Shown here: in pieces, positions 29,812 to 39,493 of the stretch
How positions within the stretch are numbered: position 1 is the stretch's first letter
Layout: every line of letters starts with the position of its first letter
The notes under the pieces: generated by a model
Databases searched by the model: none
Seen by the model: only the letters and a program-made list of their open reading frames with translations
Told to the model about the DNA's origin: nothing
Program-made: the position numbers and the translations under genes
Assembly (NCBI RefSeq): GCF_004345325.1
Contig: NZ_SLVJ01000007.1
Span: forward strand, 88,237-152,236
Direction of reading: 5' to 3'
DNA from: Acinetobacter calcoaceticus
Lineage (GTDB): Bacteria > Pseudomonadota > Gammaproteobacteria > Pseudomonadales > Moraxellaceae
Length of the DNA: 64,000 nucleotides

Positions 29812-31203
29812 TTACTGAATGCGCAGTCCAATCATTGCAGGTTGACCTTCACGGACGATGCCCACACGCGCAACAGTATCTTTTTTCAACTCAGACACTG
29901 CATCGACAAAATCGTTTGGATTGGCAATTTTCTTGTTATTGATCTGTGTGATCACATCCCCAGGCAAGATTTTCGATTGCGCTGCCAGACCACCGCGCGC
30001 CACATCTTGAATCAATACCCCACCTTTGATGTTTAGACGTGATTTTTCAACATCACTTAAGCCACGAATAGCTACGCCCAAGACAGGTCCTTTTTTCGCA
30101 GCATTTGCGCCTGCAGTGGTTCCATCTTTAGCAGGCGTGTCATCTGGAGCAAGGGTTAAGGTGGCCTCGATTACTCTTGGCTTATCATCACGCAACACTT
30201 CTAACTGAATTTTTTGATTCGGTGTAGTGCGATTGAGAAAGTTAAGCAAGTCACTGGTCCGTGAAATCGGCGTACCATTAAACTTCATGATCACATCGCC
30301 CGCTTTATAACCGGCTTTCTCTGCGGGTGAACCTGGTGCGATTTGGGTGATCAATGAACCTTCTGGTTTCGGGAGTTTATACGCTTCAGCTAGATTACGA
30401 TCGATATCTTGTAACATCACGCCTAGATAAGAACGGGTCACTTTACCGGTTTTTTTCAACTGATCTGCAACATCCATGGCCACATCGATCGGGATCGAGA
30501 AAGACAAGCCCATATAACCACCTGTCCCACTGAAAATACGAGAGTTCACCCCAACCACTTGACCTTGCTGGTTAAACAGTGGTCCGCCTGAGTTACCAGG
30601 ATTCAAAGCCACATCTGTTTGAATAAACGGAACTGAAGTCTCCCCCATCATATTACGAGATTTGGCACTGACAATACCGGCGGAGGCCGAATAATCAAAT
30701 CCAAACGGTGAACCAATGGCGAGTACCGGCTGACCCACTTTCAGTTGATCCATATTTCCCGTAGTCAACGAAGGATAGTTCTGTCCTTCAACTTTGAGCA
30801 AGGCAACATCTGTTCGCGCATCACTACCGATGACTTTGGCATCAATTTCACGACGGTCATTCAACATAATCGTGACTTTACTCGCATTTTCAACCACATG
30901 GTGATTGGTCAATAGATAGCCATCTTTAGTAATGAAAAATGCACTTCCATAACCGGTTTTTTCTTGCGGTATCCGCTGCTCTGGAATAACAATTTGGTTG
31001 CCAAAAAAACGTTTTAAAATTTCTGGAACTTGCTGCTGTAATAACTCTTCTTGGGTCATTTTCTTGACCACATTGACGCTCACCACAGCAGGGCCAACTT
31101 GTTCTACCAGATTTGAGAAATCCACTGGTGACGCGGCCTGAGTTTGAGCGGTCACTACAAACACAACCGCACAGATTCCCTTTTGTAGATATTGACTATT
31201 CAT
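29812..31203 (-). CDS. Do-family periplasmic serine protease (DegP/DegQ-like)
   Basis: HtrA-type protease/chaperone for envelope quality control. The 463-residue precursor has a signal peptide ending near ASA/QA (about residue 24), a trypsin-like domain and two PDZ domains (about 255-345 and 370-455). The catalytic triad is in TNHHVV (His), ARTDVALLK (Asp) and LNPGNSGGPLFN (Ser). The LA loop is short, more like DegQ/MucD than E. coli DegP. The ATG at 31201-31203 gives a normal signal peptide; a GTG five codons earlier is possible. It is followed by a strong terminator. I leave the symbol blank because DegP and DegQ cannot be told apart here. Confidence 0.92.
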   Translation of the reverse strand: MNSQYLQKGICAVVFVVTAQTQAASPVDFSNLVEQVGPAVVSVNVVKKMTQEELLQQQVPEILKRFFGNQIVIPEQRIPQEKTGYGSAFFITKDGYLLTNHHVVENASKVTIMLNDRREIDAKVIGSDARTDVALLKVEGQNYPSLTTGNMDQLKVGQPVLAIGSPFGFDYSASAGIVSAKSRNMMGETSVPFIQTDVALNPGNSGGPLFNQQGQVVGVNSRIFSGTGGYMGLSFSIPIDVAMDVADQLKKTGKVTRSYLGVMLQDIDRNLAEAYKLPKPEGSLITQIAPGSPAEKAGYKAGDVIMKFNGTPISRTSDLLNFLNRTTPNQKIQLEVLRDDKPRVIEATLTLAPDDTPAKDGTTAGANAAKKGPVLGVAIRGLSDVEKSRLNIKGGVLIQDVARGGLAAQSKILPGDVITQINNKKIANPNDFVDAVSELKKDTVARVGIVREGQPAMIGLRIQ

Positions 31204-31410
31204 GAACAACGAACTCACAAATGATTATTTTGATCAAAAAACGTTGTAGCATATTAATCTGAATTGGAACGTAAATAAATGTTTCTATATTTTTATAAAA
31301 CAAGATCTTATTCTGAATTCATTGGTTTTTCCCCACCAATCTGCTCAATTCTATTCTACTAAAATGATCAAGGCTGATATCACTTGAAATTTTCTTAAAA
31401 AAAGAGTGTT

Positions 31411-31434
31411 ATGAACGGACTTTTTTCAAATTAG
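31411..31434 (+). CDS. Seven-codon upstream ORF before nadB
   Basis: ATG AAC GGA CTT TTT TCA AAT TAG encodes MNGLFSN. An A-rich AAAGAG site lies four bases upstream. Its stop lies one codon before the nadB ATG, in the same frame. nadB itself has no Shine-Dalgarno sequence, so ribosomes ending here could restart at nadB. It is only a candidate leader peptide. Confidence 0.4.
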   Translation: MNGLFSN

Positions 31435-31437
31435 CTG

Positions 31438-33090
31438 ATGGACATGTCTAATTTAAACAAAACACATTGTTTTGATGTGATTATTGTGGGAAGTGGTGGT
31501 GCTGGGCTCAGCCTTGCCTTGTCATTACCAGCGCATTTTAACATTGCGGTATTGGCAAAATCACACCTCACAGATGCCAGTACCTATTATGCTCAAGGTG
31601 GGGTGGCTGCGGTATTGGATCAAACGGACTCTATTCAACAACATATTGATGACACTATGATTGCAGGGGTGCAATTATGTGAATTAGAAGCTGTACAACA
31701 GACAGTATTGGGCGGAAAAGCTTCGGTCGATTTCTTATTACAACAAGGCGTTGCTTTTACCTTAGACCAAGATCAACAATTACATCTTACCCGTGAAGGC
31801 GGTCACTCGCAGCGGCGTATTATCCATGCGGCCGATGCCACAGGCAAAGCAATCTCGACCACCTTGGTACAGCGCGCTCAAGAAAAGTCCAATATTCAGA
31901 TCTTTGAAAATTTCATCGCCATCGATGTCATTACCCGTGCCAAACTGGGCCAAACTGAATTGCCCAATCAAGCTTTGGGTCTATACGCCCTTGATGAAAA
32001 AAATGCCCAAGTGCATACCTTCTTAGCCCCCTTTACCGCCCTGGCTTGTGGCGGTGCGATGAAAGCTTACCTCTATACCTCAAACCCAGACATTGCTACT
32101 GGGGATGGCATCGCAATGGCCTATCGTGCTGGATGTCGTGTCGCCAATATGGAATTTAATCAATTTCATCCAACTTGCCTCTACCATCCTCAAGCACGTT
32201 CATTTCTGATCACTGAGGCGATGCGTGGTGAAGGTGCCTACTTGCGCTTACCCAATGGCGAACGCTTTATGCTGCGCTTTGATGAGCGTGCTGAATTGGC
32301 ACCAAGGGATGTGGTGGCACGTGCTATTGATTATGAAATTAAACGCTTAGGCATACGTCATGTCTGGTTGGACATCAGCCATCAACCCGAAGAATTTGTC
32401 CGTGAGCACTTCCCGACCCTCTATGCACGTTTGATGGAGTTGGGGATCGACATTACCCAGGACATGATTCCAGTCGTGCCCGCAGCACACTATACCTGTG
32501 GTGGTGTGATGGTCGATGAACATAGTCAAACCGATCTCAAAGGTCTGTATGCCATTGGTGAAACTGCCTATACCGGCTTACATGGTTCAAACCGCATGGC
32601 CAGCAACTCCCTGCTCGAATGCTTTGTCTACGGCATGAGCGCGGCAACGCATATACAGCAACAACACCAACCACACTTTGAATATCCCCCAATCCCGGCA
32701 TGGGATACCTCACAAGTCACGGATGCTGATGAAGAAGTGGTGATCTTGCAAAACTGGGATGAACTACGCGCCACCATGTGGAACTATGTCGGTATCGTGC
32801 GTACCAGCAAACGGCTTGAACGCGCCTTGCACCGTATTGAGATGTTGAAAAAAGAAATTGATGAATACTATCAAGGCTACCATGTCAGTAAAAACCTGAT
32901 TGAACTGCGCAATCTGGTGTTGGTATCTGAAATGATCGTCCGCTGTGCGATGCAACGCAAAGAATCTCGTGGCCTGCACTACACCTTGGACTATCCTGAG
33001 TTATCGACTGAATTGCGTAGAACGGTGCTCAACCCTACAGATTTTAAAGTTGAAATGCAGTTGGTCAATCTCCAGGCAAATAACCTTTGA
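31438..33090 (+). CDS. nadB: L-aspartate oxidase
   Basis: FAD enzyme oxidising L-aspartate to iminoaspartate, the first step of de novo NAD synthesis (then NadA). The 550-residue protein has an FAD site [27 protein letters not shown], the substrate/flavin region [41 protein letters not shown] [13 protein letters not shown] and [16 protein letters not shown] helical C-terminal domain follows. ATGs at 31438 and 31444 are possible starts. Neither has a good ribosome-binding site, but a seven-codon ORF ends just upstream. No nadA lies in the window. Confidence 0.95.
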   Translation: MDMSNLNKTHCFDVIIVGSGGAGLSLALSLPAHFNIAVLAKSHLTDASTYYAQGGVAAVLDQTDSIQQHIDDTMIAGVQLCELEAVQQTVLGGKASVDFLLQQGVAFTLDQDQQLHLTREGGHSQRRIIHAADATGKAISTTLVQRAQEKSNIQIFENFIAIDVITRAKLGQTELPNQALGLYALDEKNAQVHTFLAPFTALACGGAMKAYLYTSNPDIATGDGIAMAYRAGCRVANMEFNQFHPTCLYHPQARSFLITEAMRGEGAYLRLPNGERFMLRFDERAELAPRDVVARAIDYEIKRLGIRHVWLDISHQPEEFVREHFPTLYARLMELGIDITQDMIPVVPAAHYTCGGVMVDEHSQTDLKGLYAIGETAYTGLHGSNRMASNSLLECFVYGMSAATHIQQQHQPHFEYPPIPAWDTSQVTDADEEVVILQNWDELRATMWNYVGIVRTSKRLERALHRIEMLKKEIDEYYQGYHVSKNLIELRNLVLVSEMIVRCAMQRKESRGLHYTLDYPELSTELRRTVLNPTDFKVEMQLVNLQANNL

Positions 33091-33129
33091 ATCAGCGACT
33101 CAATCAGCTATAGCAGCGCTTCAGTCGAC

Positions 33130-33981
33130 TTAGGCGCTCAAGCTTGAACCTTGCTGCTGTTCATGTTTTGCATCTGGATGCTGTTGATGAAATTTCATAT
33201 ATCTTTTCGGTGACATCAACATCATCTTTTTAAACATCATAATAAATGAAGTATCACTGTCATAGCTTAGACGATGTGCGATACGTTGCACGGTATCGCC
33301 TTCGCTTAACCATTGTAAGGCCAGGATCACATGCAGTTTTTTACGCCATTGATTAATACTCAATCGCGTTGCAGCATGAAATGCTCGGGTCATACTACGT
33401 TCACTCATACAGCATAGTTGTGCCCATTCGGCCAGAGCATAGTTTTGTTCTGGATGTCTGAGCATCGCATCAGTGATTTTTTTCAAGCGTGGATCTTGCG
33501 GCATCGGTAGATAAAATGATTGTTTCGGCGCACCCAAAATTTCGTCCATCAAACAACGCATCAAACGTTGCTCCTGAGGCAAATGATATTCATGTGGAAT
33601 CATCTCTGCGCGCAACAACATGGCTTTGAGAAATGCCGTCGTTTGATACATCTGAAAATCATCAGGGATTTCGATATCGAGTCGGGGGTCCATAAACAGC
33701 ACGTAGCCAGATGAGTAACCGTAGCTTTTCACTTCATGCGCAGTGAATGCCGGAATCCATAAGGCACTATTCGGTGGCAATATCCAGATCCCTTGTGCAG
33801 TTTCTAGCGTCACCAAACCGGTTAAACAGACCACAAATTGATTTTTTAAATGATGATGCACCCCAAGCTCCCAATCCGGAATCTGGTCTTGCATCTTAAA
33901 AATCACCAAAGGACGATCGAGGGTATCGGCAAAGCAGTGTTCGGCGGGAGTGTGCATGGCTTGCATTGAATCTGTGCTCAT
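33130..33981 (-). CDS. AraC-family transcriptional regulator
   Basis: A 283-residue regulator with an N-terminal cupin-like sensory domain (about residues 25-110; HHHLKNQFVVCLTG and WILPPNSALWIPAFTAHEV) and a C-terminal AraC double helix-turn-helix domain (about 175-265; YALAEWAQLCCMSERSMTRAF, and RIAHRLSYDSDTSFIMMFKKM with the family-typical ending SPKRYMKF). The effector and targets are unknown. The ATG start is at 33979-33981. It overlaps the stop of the small upstream gene by four bases, so the pair is co-translated. It is convergent with nadB. Confidence 0.88.
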   Translation of the reverse strand: MSTDSMQAMHTPAEHCFADTLDRPLVIFKMQDQIPDWELGVHHHLKNQFVVCLTGLVTLETAQGIWILPPNSALWIPAFTAHEVKSYGYSSGYVLFMDPRLDIEIPDDFQMYQTTAFLKAMLLRAEMIPHEYHLPQEQRLMRCLMDEILGAPKQSFYLPMPQDPRLKKITDAMLRHPEQNYALAEWAQLCCMSERSMTRAFHAATRLSINQWRKKLHVILALQWLSEGDTVQRIAHRLSYDSDTSFIMMFKKMMLMSPKRYMKFHQQHPDAKHEQQQGSSLSA

Positions 33982-34364
33982 ATTTTCAACACGGAGTGGA
34001 TCACCCGTTGGGCCTGTTCTTTGTTGACCACAATAAACATCGGGTAACCCGAAAACTTAATAAAGTTATTGGCAAATTTTTGCGCCACCCATCGGGATTG
34101 CTGATCTGGCTCGATATGCACAAAAGCTTTTACATACTTAGCCATAGCACTGCGCTTTTGCTTGACCCAAGCAGCCACTTTTTGACGTTCTTCATGGCTG
34201 GCCTGTTGTTCTGGAAATGGACCTTCGCTGATAAAAACAAAATTTTTCTGTTGATCAAGTAAAGCCTCATAAACTGCTATCGTATCTTCAAATGTCACAG
34301 CATCTGCAGTTTGATAGCTGACTTCAACCACTGGGAAGTGCTGAGTGTCTTTGATAAACATCAT
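33978..34364 (-). CDS. Small conserved protein of unknown function, STAS/SpoIIAA-like appearance
   Basis: A 128-residue soluble protein without signal peptide or membrane segment. The alternating strand/helix pattern, with TFEDTIAVYEALLDQQKNFVFISEG and a C-terminal YPMFIVVNKEQAQRVIHSVL, resembles SpoIIAA-like (STAS-type) proteins found near regulators, but I do not recognise a defined family. ATG 34362-34364 has AGAG five bases upstream. Its stop overlaps the start of the AraC-type gene by four bases, suggesting a joint role, perhaps sensing or modulating that regulator. Confidence 0.7.
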   Translation of the reverse strand: MMFIKDTQHFPVVEVSYQTADAVTFEDTIAVYEALLDQQKNFVFISEGPFPEQQASHEERQKVAAWVKQKRSAMAKYVKAFVHIEPDQQSRWVAQKFANNFIKFSGYPMFIVVNKEQAQRVIHSVLKI

Positions 34365-34466
34365 GATTACTCTAAATAAGAATGATTATTATCTTAACAA
34401 CTCAAACACTCGTTAAATTGGGCTCATCAGCCAAAGAATAGGGCTATCCAGCCAATTCTCGAAACA

Positions 34467-34904
34467 TTATGAAACTTTTGGTCCCAAATCGCGCTGAGGT
34501 GGTATTGAGTAGCTCCCGACCACATGCGCCACTGGATCAGGGCTATCCACCGAATAGATCCAGACCTCCCCAACCACCAGGGTTTTACCCACTTTCATTA
34601 ACTTACATTGACCCCGAATATCCTTGCCACCTGAAGGTTTACGCAAGAAATTAATATTCATGTTGGTGGTCACCGTCAATCCAACTAAACCAATCTCACC
34701 CAAAATCGCCACATATAAGGCAAAGTCGGCCAACATCATCATGGTTGGACCAGAGATGGTGCCACCCGGACGCAGATCATCATTATTGACGATACAACGC
34801 ATGGTTGCCCCCTTCGGAACCACCTCTTCGATGACACATTTTTCTAAACTTTGTGGAAACTCTTTGAGTAAAAATTGTTCTATTTCGATTTGGCTGATTT
34901 TCAT
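34467..34904 (-). CDS. PaaI-family hot-dog thioesterase
   Basis: A 145-residue thioesterase of the PaaI/YigI group. It contains RPGGTISGPTMMMLADFALYVAILGEIG, in which the conserved GGxxSxxxxxxxAD pattern marks the catalytic helix, and VTTNMNINFLRKPSGGKDI in the next strands. It probably hydrolyses an acyl- or aryl-CoA; substrate unknown. ATG 34902-34904 has AAGGA six bases upstream. It is separated by about 100 bases from both neighbours and looks monocistronic. Confidence 0.88.
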   Translation of the reverse strand: MKISQIEIEQFLLKEFPQSLEKCVIEEVVPKGATMRCIVNNDDLRPGGTISGPTMMMLADFALYVAILGEIGLVGLTVTTNMNINFLRKPSGGKDIRGQCKLMKVGKTLVVGEVWIYSVDSPDPVAHVVGSYSIPPQRDLGPKVS

Positions 34905-35010
34905 TACATTCCTTGTTTTTTCAGATCATTCAAATCAACCATAAGCAAAATCAAAGCAAAGATAAAGGTTTAAACAGCGACGATGCTGCAAGTTTTCTGG
35001 TCTCTACAGT

Positions 35011-35622
35011 TCAACTTCTGGCCAAAGCCAGTTGGCTCAAGGCTTGGGCAAAGACTTGAGCTGCATTTTGACTGGCATCTAAACGCTTCATACGTTCAGG
35101 TTCTTGTTGATGAATCTCTGCATAGCCTGCACGTACTCTGGCAAAAAATTCCATTTTTTCCTGCTCAAAACGATCCAACTCACCTCGTGCTCTGGCACGA
35201 GCCATCCCCAACTCAATCGGCGCATCCAACCAAAATGTAATCTCTGGCCGATGACTGACAAAGTGCTGATTGAGCATCTGTAGCTTGTCACGACTCAAAC
35301 CACGACCTGCACATTGATAGGCAAAACTGGCATCAATAAAACGATCGCAAAGCACCACCTTACCCGCGCTCAAGGCCGGCAAGATGAAATTTTGTAGATG
35401 TTGTGCCCGTGCGGCATACATTAATAGCAGTTCCGTGTCATTGCTGATCGGCTCTTGATGTTCAACCGATAACAATAAACCACGGATTTGCTCAGCCAAA
35501 GGTGTCCCTCCTGGCTCTCGGGTCAGAACCACATCCAAACCCTGTTGTAAAAAATGTTCATACAGTTGAGTAATCAGTGTGGTTTTCCCTACACCCTCAG
35601 TACCTTCAAAACTAATAAACAT
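35011..35622 (-). CDS. tmk: Thymidylate kinase
   Basis: Phosphorylates dTMP to dTDP for DNA synthesis. The 203-residue P-loop kinase has the Walker A FEGTEGVGKTT, the DR(Y/F) region CDRFIDASFAYQ, TREPGGTPLAEQIR and a lid with Arg residues (ARARARGELDRFE). ATG 35620-35622 has AAGGAG five bases upstream. It starts 2 bases after mltG; the order pabC-mltG-tmk matches the E. coli pabC-yceG-tmk cluster, but holB is not next here. Confidence 0.96.
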   Translation of the reverse strand: MFISFEGTEGVGKTTLITQLYEHFLQQGLDVVLTREPGGTPLAEQIRGLLLSVEHQEPISNDTELLLMYAARAQHLQNFILPALSAGKVVLCDRFIDASFAYQCAGRGLSRDKLQMLNQHFVSHRPEITFWLDAPIELGMARARARGELDRFEQEKMEFFARVRAGYAEIHQQEPERMKRLDASQNAAQVFAQALSQLALARS

Positions 35623-35624
35623 CT

Positions 35625-36692
35625 TTACTCCTTATTTTTGGCGCGGATCACGGCGAGATAGTCTTGGACAGCTCGATTATGATCGGGTAGATTGCTGGAA
35701 AATTTATGCCCCCCATTGCCTGTTGCGACAAAATAGAGCGCATCTGATTGATCAGGATGCATGGCCGCTTCGATGGCCTTCTTGCTTGGCAAAGCAATCG
35801 GTGTAGGGGGTAGACCATTGATGGTATAGGTATTATAGGCTGTGGGTGTACGCAAATTTTGGCGGGTAATATTGCCTTTATAAGCATCCCCCATACCATA
35901 AATCACGGTTGGATCGGTCTGTAACCGCATACCAATCTTGAGTCGGCGTACGAACACTCCCGAAACTTTCGTCATTTCACTATCAAGGCTGGTTTCTTTT
36001 TCAATAATCGACGCCATAATCAAGGCTTGGTATTTATTTTCATAAGGCAGATTGGCATCACGTTTGGCCCAAGCAGTATCGAGTATTTTCATTTGACGTT
36101 GATAAAGATCCGTCAAGATTTGCTCATCACTGGCACCTTTATCAAAGAAATAGGTATCGGGTGCAAATAAGCCTTCAACATGATCATAGGGAATTTCAAG
36201 CTGCTTCAATATCTGCGCATAATTGTTTTGCGTCACACGCTTGCTGACCATCGGATCTTTTTTTAATGCTGCAATCAATTGTTTCGCAGTCGTCCCTTCG
36301 ATCACCAAGATCCGATTCATTTGTGCATTTTCAGCATTGGATACCATATCGAGAACTTGACGTACACTCATGCCGCGTTTTACTTCATAGATCCCTGCTT
36401 TCAAGGTGTCATGGATAAACAACTTACGATATAACTTTAAAATGATCGGACATTTGACTTTATTTTCTGCAGCCAATTGATCAATAAAGCTGGTATAGGT
36501 CTGTCCATTATTGATGGATAATTTTTGCTTATTGCCTAAAACGGGATAGTCCTTGAACAAACTCATCTGCAACCCAACCGCACAGAGCAGCAATGCCAGA
36601 ATACACAGGCTGAGTAACAGTTTGAAATAGCGTTTCAACCCACCGACTTTGGCGTTATTTTTGGCTTTATCTTTAGATTTGGTTTTCGACAT
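35625..36692 (-). CDS. mltG: Endolytic transglycosylase MltG
   Basis: Inner-membrane lytic transglycosylase (YceG) that cuts nascent glycan strands and sets their length. The 355-residue protein has a Lys-rich cytoplasmic N-terminus, one membrane span (about residues 22-45), a LysM-like subdomain and the YceG catalytic region: YQALIMASIIEKETS with the catalytic Glu, RLKIGMRLQTDPTVIYGM, TPYNTY-like TPTAYNTYTINGLPPTPI. The ATG at 36690-36692 overlaps the pabC end by 20 bases; a longer frame from TTG has no support. It probably depends on pabC translation. Confidence 0.95.
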   Translation of the reverse strand: MSKTKSKDKAKNNAKVGGLKRYFKLLLSLCILALLLCAVGLQMSLFKDYPVLGNKQKLSINNGQTYTSFIDQLAAENKVKCPIILKLYRKLFIHDTLKAGIYEVKRGMSVRQVLDMVSNAENAQMNRILVIEGTTAKQLIAALKKDPMVSKRVTQNNYAQILKQLEIPYDHVEGLFAPDTYFFDKGASDEQILTDLYQRQMKILDTAWAKRDANLPYENKYQALIMASIIEKETSLDSEMTKVSGVFVRRLKIGMRLQTDPTVIYGMGDAYKGNITRQNLRTPTAYNTYTINGLPPTPIALPSKKAIEAAMHPDQSDALYFVATGNGGHKFSSNLPDHNRAVQDYLAVIRAKNKE

Positions 36693-37509
36693 AAGAATTA
36701 AAGTGATCAAGTTGCAAGGTTTGAAATAACTCAACGCAAGGTTGAGTCGCTAAAGTCCGCGTCGCTAAACGTTGTACAATTTTCATCGGCGATAAGGCAT
36801 TGCAGAAAAATAAACTTTGGATCTGATCAACCTCGGAGAGATCCACTGAACGAATGCTACAGTTTAATTGTCGCTGCTGCATACGTGCCAGTATCTCAGC
36901 CCGCATCACGCCATGCACGCCATTATAACCAAGATCAGGTGTAATCCACTCATCTTGAAGACGAATAAAGCAATTACTGCTCACACCTTCAACAATATGC
37001 TGTCGTACATCACTGACTAAGGCTTCTACCCAACCCTGTTGATCCGCTTCTTGCTTGAGCAGTACTTGTTCTAGACGATTGAGACTCTTTAGCCCAACCA
37101 AGCTTGGCATGCATAGCCCCATCTGCTGTTGCAGTAGGCCACTATCTATATATTCAGCAGCCGCTAAGCCCAAATGATTTGGATAATAAAATACATAAAT
37201 ATCAGCATCGTGCATCGGCAGACTATAGCCTCGGTCCCCATATCCACGGCTAATGAGCACTTTAATCGTGCCATTGAGTTGCCCATGATCGGCAGATAAA
37301 CGCTTTAGACTCTGTTCAATCAACGCAAGATCAAACTTTAAACTGAGTTGCCTTCCAGCATGGCTTAATCGTGCCCAATGTCGCTGTTTTAAAAGTAGCG
37401 TATTTTCATAAATCCGCGCCGTAGTAAAACATCCATCGCCATAATGAAAAGCACGATCCATGATCGGTGCAGCATCCATATACTGCATATTTTTCAAACA
37501 CTGCACCAT
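36673..37509 (-). CDS. pabC: 4-amino-4-deoxychorismate lyase
   Basis: PLP-dependent fold-type IV lyase that splits aminodeoxychorismate to p-aminobenzoate and pyruvate for folate synthesis. The 278-residue protein has DRAFHYGDGCFTTARI at the N-terminus, a VLISRGYGDRGYS strand, the Schiff-base Lys in GLKSLNRLEQVL, SNCFIRLQDEWITPDL and VHGVMRAEIL. ATG 37507-37509 has AGGA nine bases upstream. It heads the pabC-mltG-tmk unit. Confidence 0.93.
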   Translation of the reverse strand: MVQCLKNMQYMDAAPIMDRAFHYGDGCFTTARIYENTLLLKQRHWARLSHAGRQLSLKFDLALIEQSLKRLSADHGQLNGTIKVLISRGYGDRGYSLPMHDADIYVFYYPNHLGLAAAEYIDSGLLQQQMGLCMPSLVGLKSLNRLEQVLLKQEADQQGWVEALVSDVRQHIVEGVSSNCFIRLQDEWITPDLGYNGVHGVMRAEILARMQQRQLNCSIRSVDLSEVDQIQSLFFCNALSPMKIVQRLATRTLATQPCVELFQTLQLDHFNSYVENQI

Positions 37510-37685
37510 AACAAGCAATCCTATTGATTTCTAAAAACTTAGCTCAAAATTTCCACAAACTCTATTTCTGTTTAATTCATATAAACTTCGTTTTTTATTA
37601 TTTTTTATGGATAAACAGCCGCGTTATCCTGCATCCATATTCAAATCTTCTCTCATCAGCCCACTTATACATCAGGGACTAGTAT

Positions 37686-38693
37686 ATGCGTTTTTCAACA
37701 ATAAAACTTGGGCTGCTTGCGACCCTGATCTCAGTGTCTTCTGTCGGATACGCGGCCAAAGACTTTCTTAATGTTTCCTATGATCCGACACGTGAACTTT
37801 ATGATGATTTAAACAAAAAATTTGGCAGCTATTGGAAACAACGCACTGGGCAAGACATCAACTTTAAACAGTCGCATGGTGGTTCAGGTAAACAAGGTCG
37901 TGCCGTCATTGATGGCCTATCTGCCGATGTGGTGACGTTAGCCTTGGCTGCAGATATCGATGCCATTGCAGAGAAAACCAATTTATTGCCCAAAGACTGG
38001 CAAACCAAATTTCCACAAAATTCAACACCATATACTTCAACCATTGTATTTTTAGTGCGTAAAGGCAATCCCAAAGGAATTAAAGATTGGGCTGACCTGA
38101 CCAAATCTGGGGTCGCCATTATCACCCCAAATCCTAAAACCTCAGGTGGTGCACGTTGGAATTATCTCGCTGCGTGGGCATGGGCCAAACATCAATATGG
38201 TTCAGATGCCAAGGCGCAAGATTTTGTACGTCAAATCTATAAACAAACCAAAGTCCTTGACTCTGGTGCACGCGGTGCCACCACCACATTTGCAGAACGT
38301 GGTATCGGTGATGTGCTGTTAGCTTGGGAAAACGAAGCCTATCTTGCGGTGCGTGAACAACCAGGTAAGTTTGAAATCATCACCCCTTCATTGTCGATCT
38401 TGGCTGAACCGCCAGTTGCCATCGTGGAAAAAAATGCGCAAAAACATGGCAGCTCAAATCTAGCGCGAGGCTATCTGAACTTTTTGTATTCACCTCAGGG
38501 TCAAGACATTGCAGCCAAGAACTATTACCGCCCTCGCGATGCAGCAACCTTAAAACGCTATAGCCAAACCTTTAAACCACTGAAACTGGTCACGATTGAT
38601 CAAGAATTTGGTGGCTGGGCTAAAGTGCAGAAACAACATTTTGAAAATGGCGGAGTCTTTGACCAAATTGTTAAAGCCAATTCAGCCAAATAA
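37686..38693 (+). CDS. sbp: Sulfate ABC transporter periplasmic binding protein
   Basis: Periplasmic sulfate (and thiosulfate) receptor for CysTWA. The 335-residue precursor has a signal peptide of about 23 residues ending GYA. The mature part has [47 protein letters not shown] (quoted in part; sulfate-binding SGKQ region), [20 protein letters not shown] and a final FGGW element. The ATG is at 37686. It heads the sulfate cluster but is separated from cysT by an unrelated hydrolase gene. Its 170-base AT-rich leader is the expected place for CysB binding; no exact site is defined. Confidence 0.94.
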   Translation: MRFSTIKLGLLATLISVSSVGYAAKDFLNVSYDPTRELYDDLNKKFGSYWKQRTGQDINFKQSHGGSGKQGRAVIDGLSADVVTLALAADIDAIAEKTNLLPKDWQTKFPQNSTPYTSTIVFLVRKGNPKGIKDWADLTKSGVAIITPNPKTSGGARWNYLAAWAWAKHQYGSDAKAQDFVRQIYKQTKVLDSGARGATTTFAERGIGDVLLAWENEAYLAVREQPGKFEIITPSLSILAEPPVAIVEKNAQKHGSSNLARGYLNFLYSPQGQDIAAKNYYRPRDAATLKRYSQTFKPLKLVTIDQEFGGWAKVQKQHFENGGVFDQIVKANSAK

Positions 38694-38750
38694 CCCATAA
38701 ACCGATTAACCCAATGACGGCATTAGATATTTTTTAATTTGTTCTCGATT

Positions 38751-38780
38751 GTTTTGTTTTAGATAGTTTTGTTTTAGATC
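38751..38780. repeat. Two-unit 15-bp direct repeat
   Basis: GTTTTGTTTTAGATA and GTTTTGTTTTAGATC stand head to tail, in the gap between sbp and the hydrolase gene, just before the AGGAG of the latter. Confidence 0.8.
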
Positions 38781-38796
38781 AAGTAGGAGCTTCGAC

Positions 38797-39402
38797 ATGA
38801 TTCATACTGTAATTGTACCTGGTGCAGGGGGCAGTGATTTTGATCATTGGCAATCCTGGTTACAACGTCAATTGATGTCAAGCTCACGTGTTCAACAACA
38901 AGACTGGCAATTACCCATCCTAGAACAGTGGGTCAATCAATGCGTCAAAACCTTGCAAAAAGCACCGGATCAAGTCCAAATCATCGCACATAGTTTTGGT
39001 TGCTTAACCAGTGTTGCGACCTTGGCCCGCCATCCGATGCTGGCCAAAAAAGTTAAAAAAATGTTGTTAGTCGCACCTGCAAATCCATCACGTTTTGGGG
39101 AACGCGGCTTTGCGCGTGACAGTGTTACAGACTATGCATCGTATTTTCATCAATTAAAGCTCAATGTACCGACTGAAATGATCATCAGTGAAAATGACCC
39201 TTGGCTTGCTTTTGCAGATGCACAGCGTTTAGCACAAGCGTGGCACGTGAATGCGCACAACTTGGGTCAGGTCGGTCATATCAATGTCGCTTCTGGATTT
39301 GGACCCTTTCCAGAGATTTATGATTATATGATCACAGAGCAGCATCAACGCTTTATCAATCATTCTGATGACGGCAAGTTATTTTTTAAATTTGCAATCT
39401 AG
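38797..39402 (+). CDS. RBBP9/YdeN-type serine hydrolase
   Basis: Alpha/beta-hydrolase of 201 residues. It opens TVIVPGAGGSDFDHWQSW. The nucleophile elbow is IAHSFGCL, the acid is in SENDPW, and the His is in QVGHINVASGFGPFP; the last motif is characteristic of the RBBP9 family. Cytoplasmic, with no signal. The substrate is unknown. It has a clear AGGAG site and lies between sbp and cysT, on the same strand, so it is likely co-expressed with sulfate uptake. I infer, but cannot show, a role in sulfur-ester or thioester turnover. Confidence 0.88.
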   Translation: MIHTVIVPGAGGSDFDHWQSWLQRQLMSSSRVQQQDWQLPILEQWVNQCVKTLQKAPDQVQIIAHSFGCLTSVATLARHPMLAKKVKKMLLVAPANPSRFGERGFARDSVTDYASYFHQLKLNVPTEMIISENDPWLAFADAQRLAQAWHVNAHNLGQVGHINVASGFGPFPEIYDYMITEQHQRFINHSDDGKLFFKFAI

Positions 39403-39493
39403 GTCCTACTCTCTATTCTTGTTTTATTCATTTTTTAGCATAAATTTTTAGCCAATTGATTCAATTGGCATATTCTCATTTTGAGGAGTCAAC

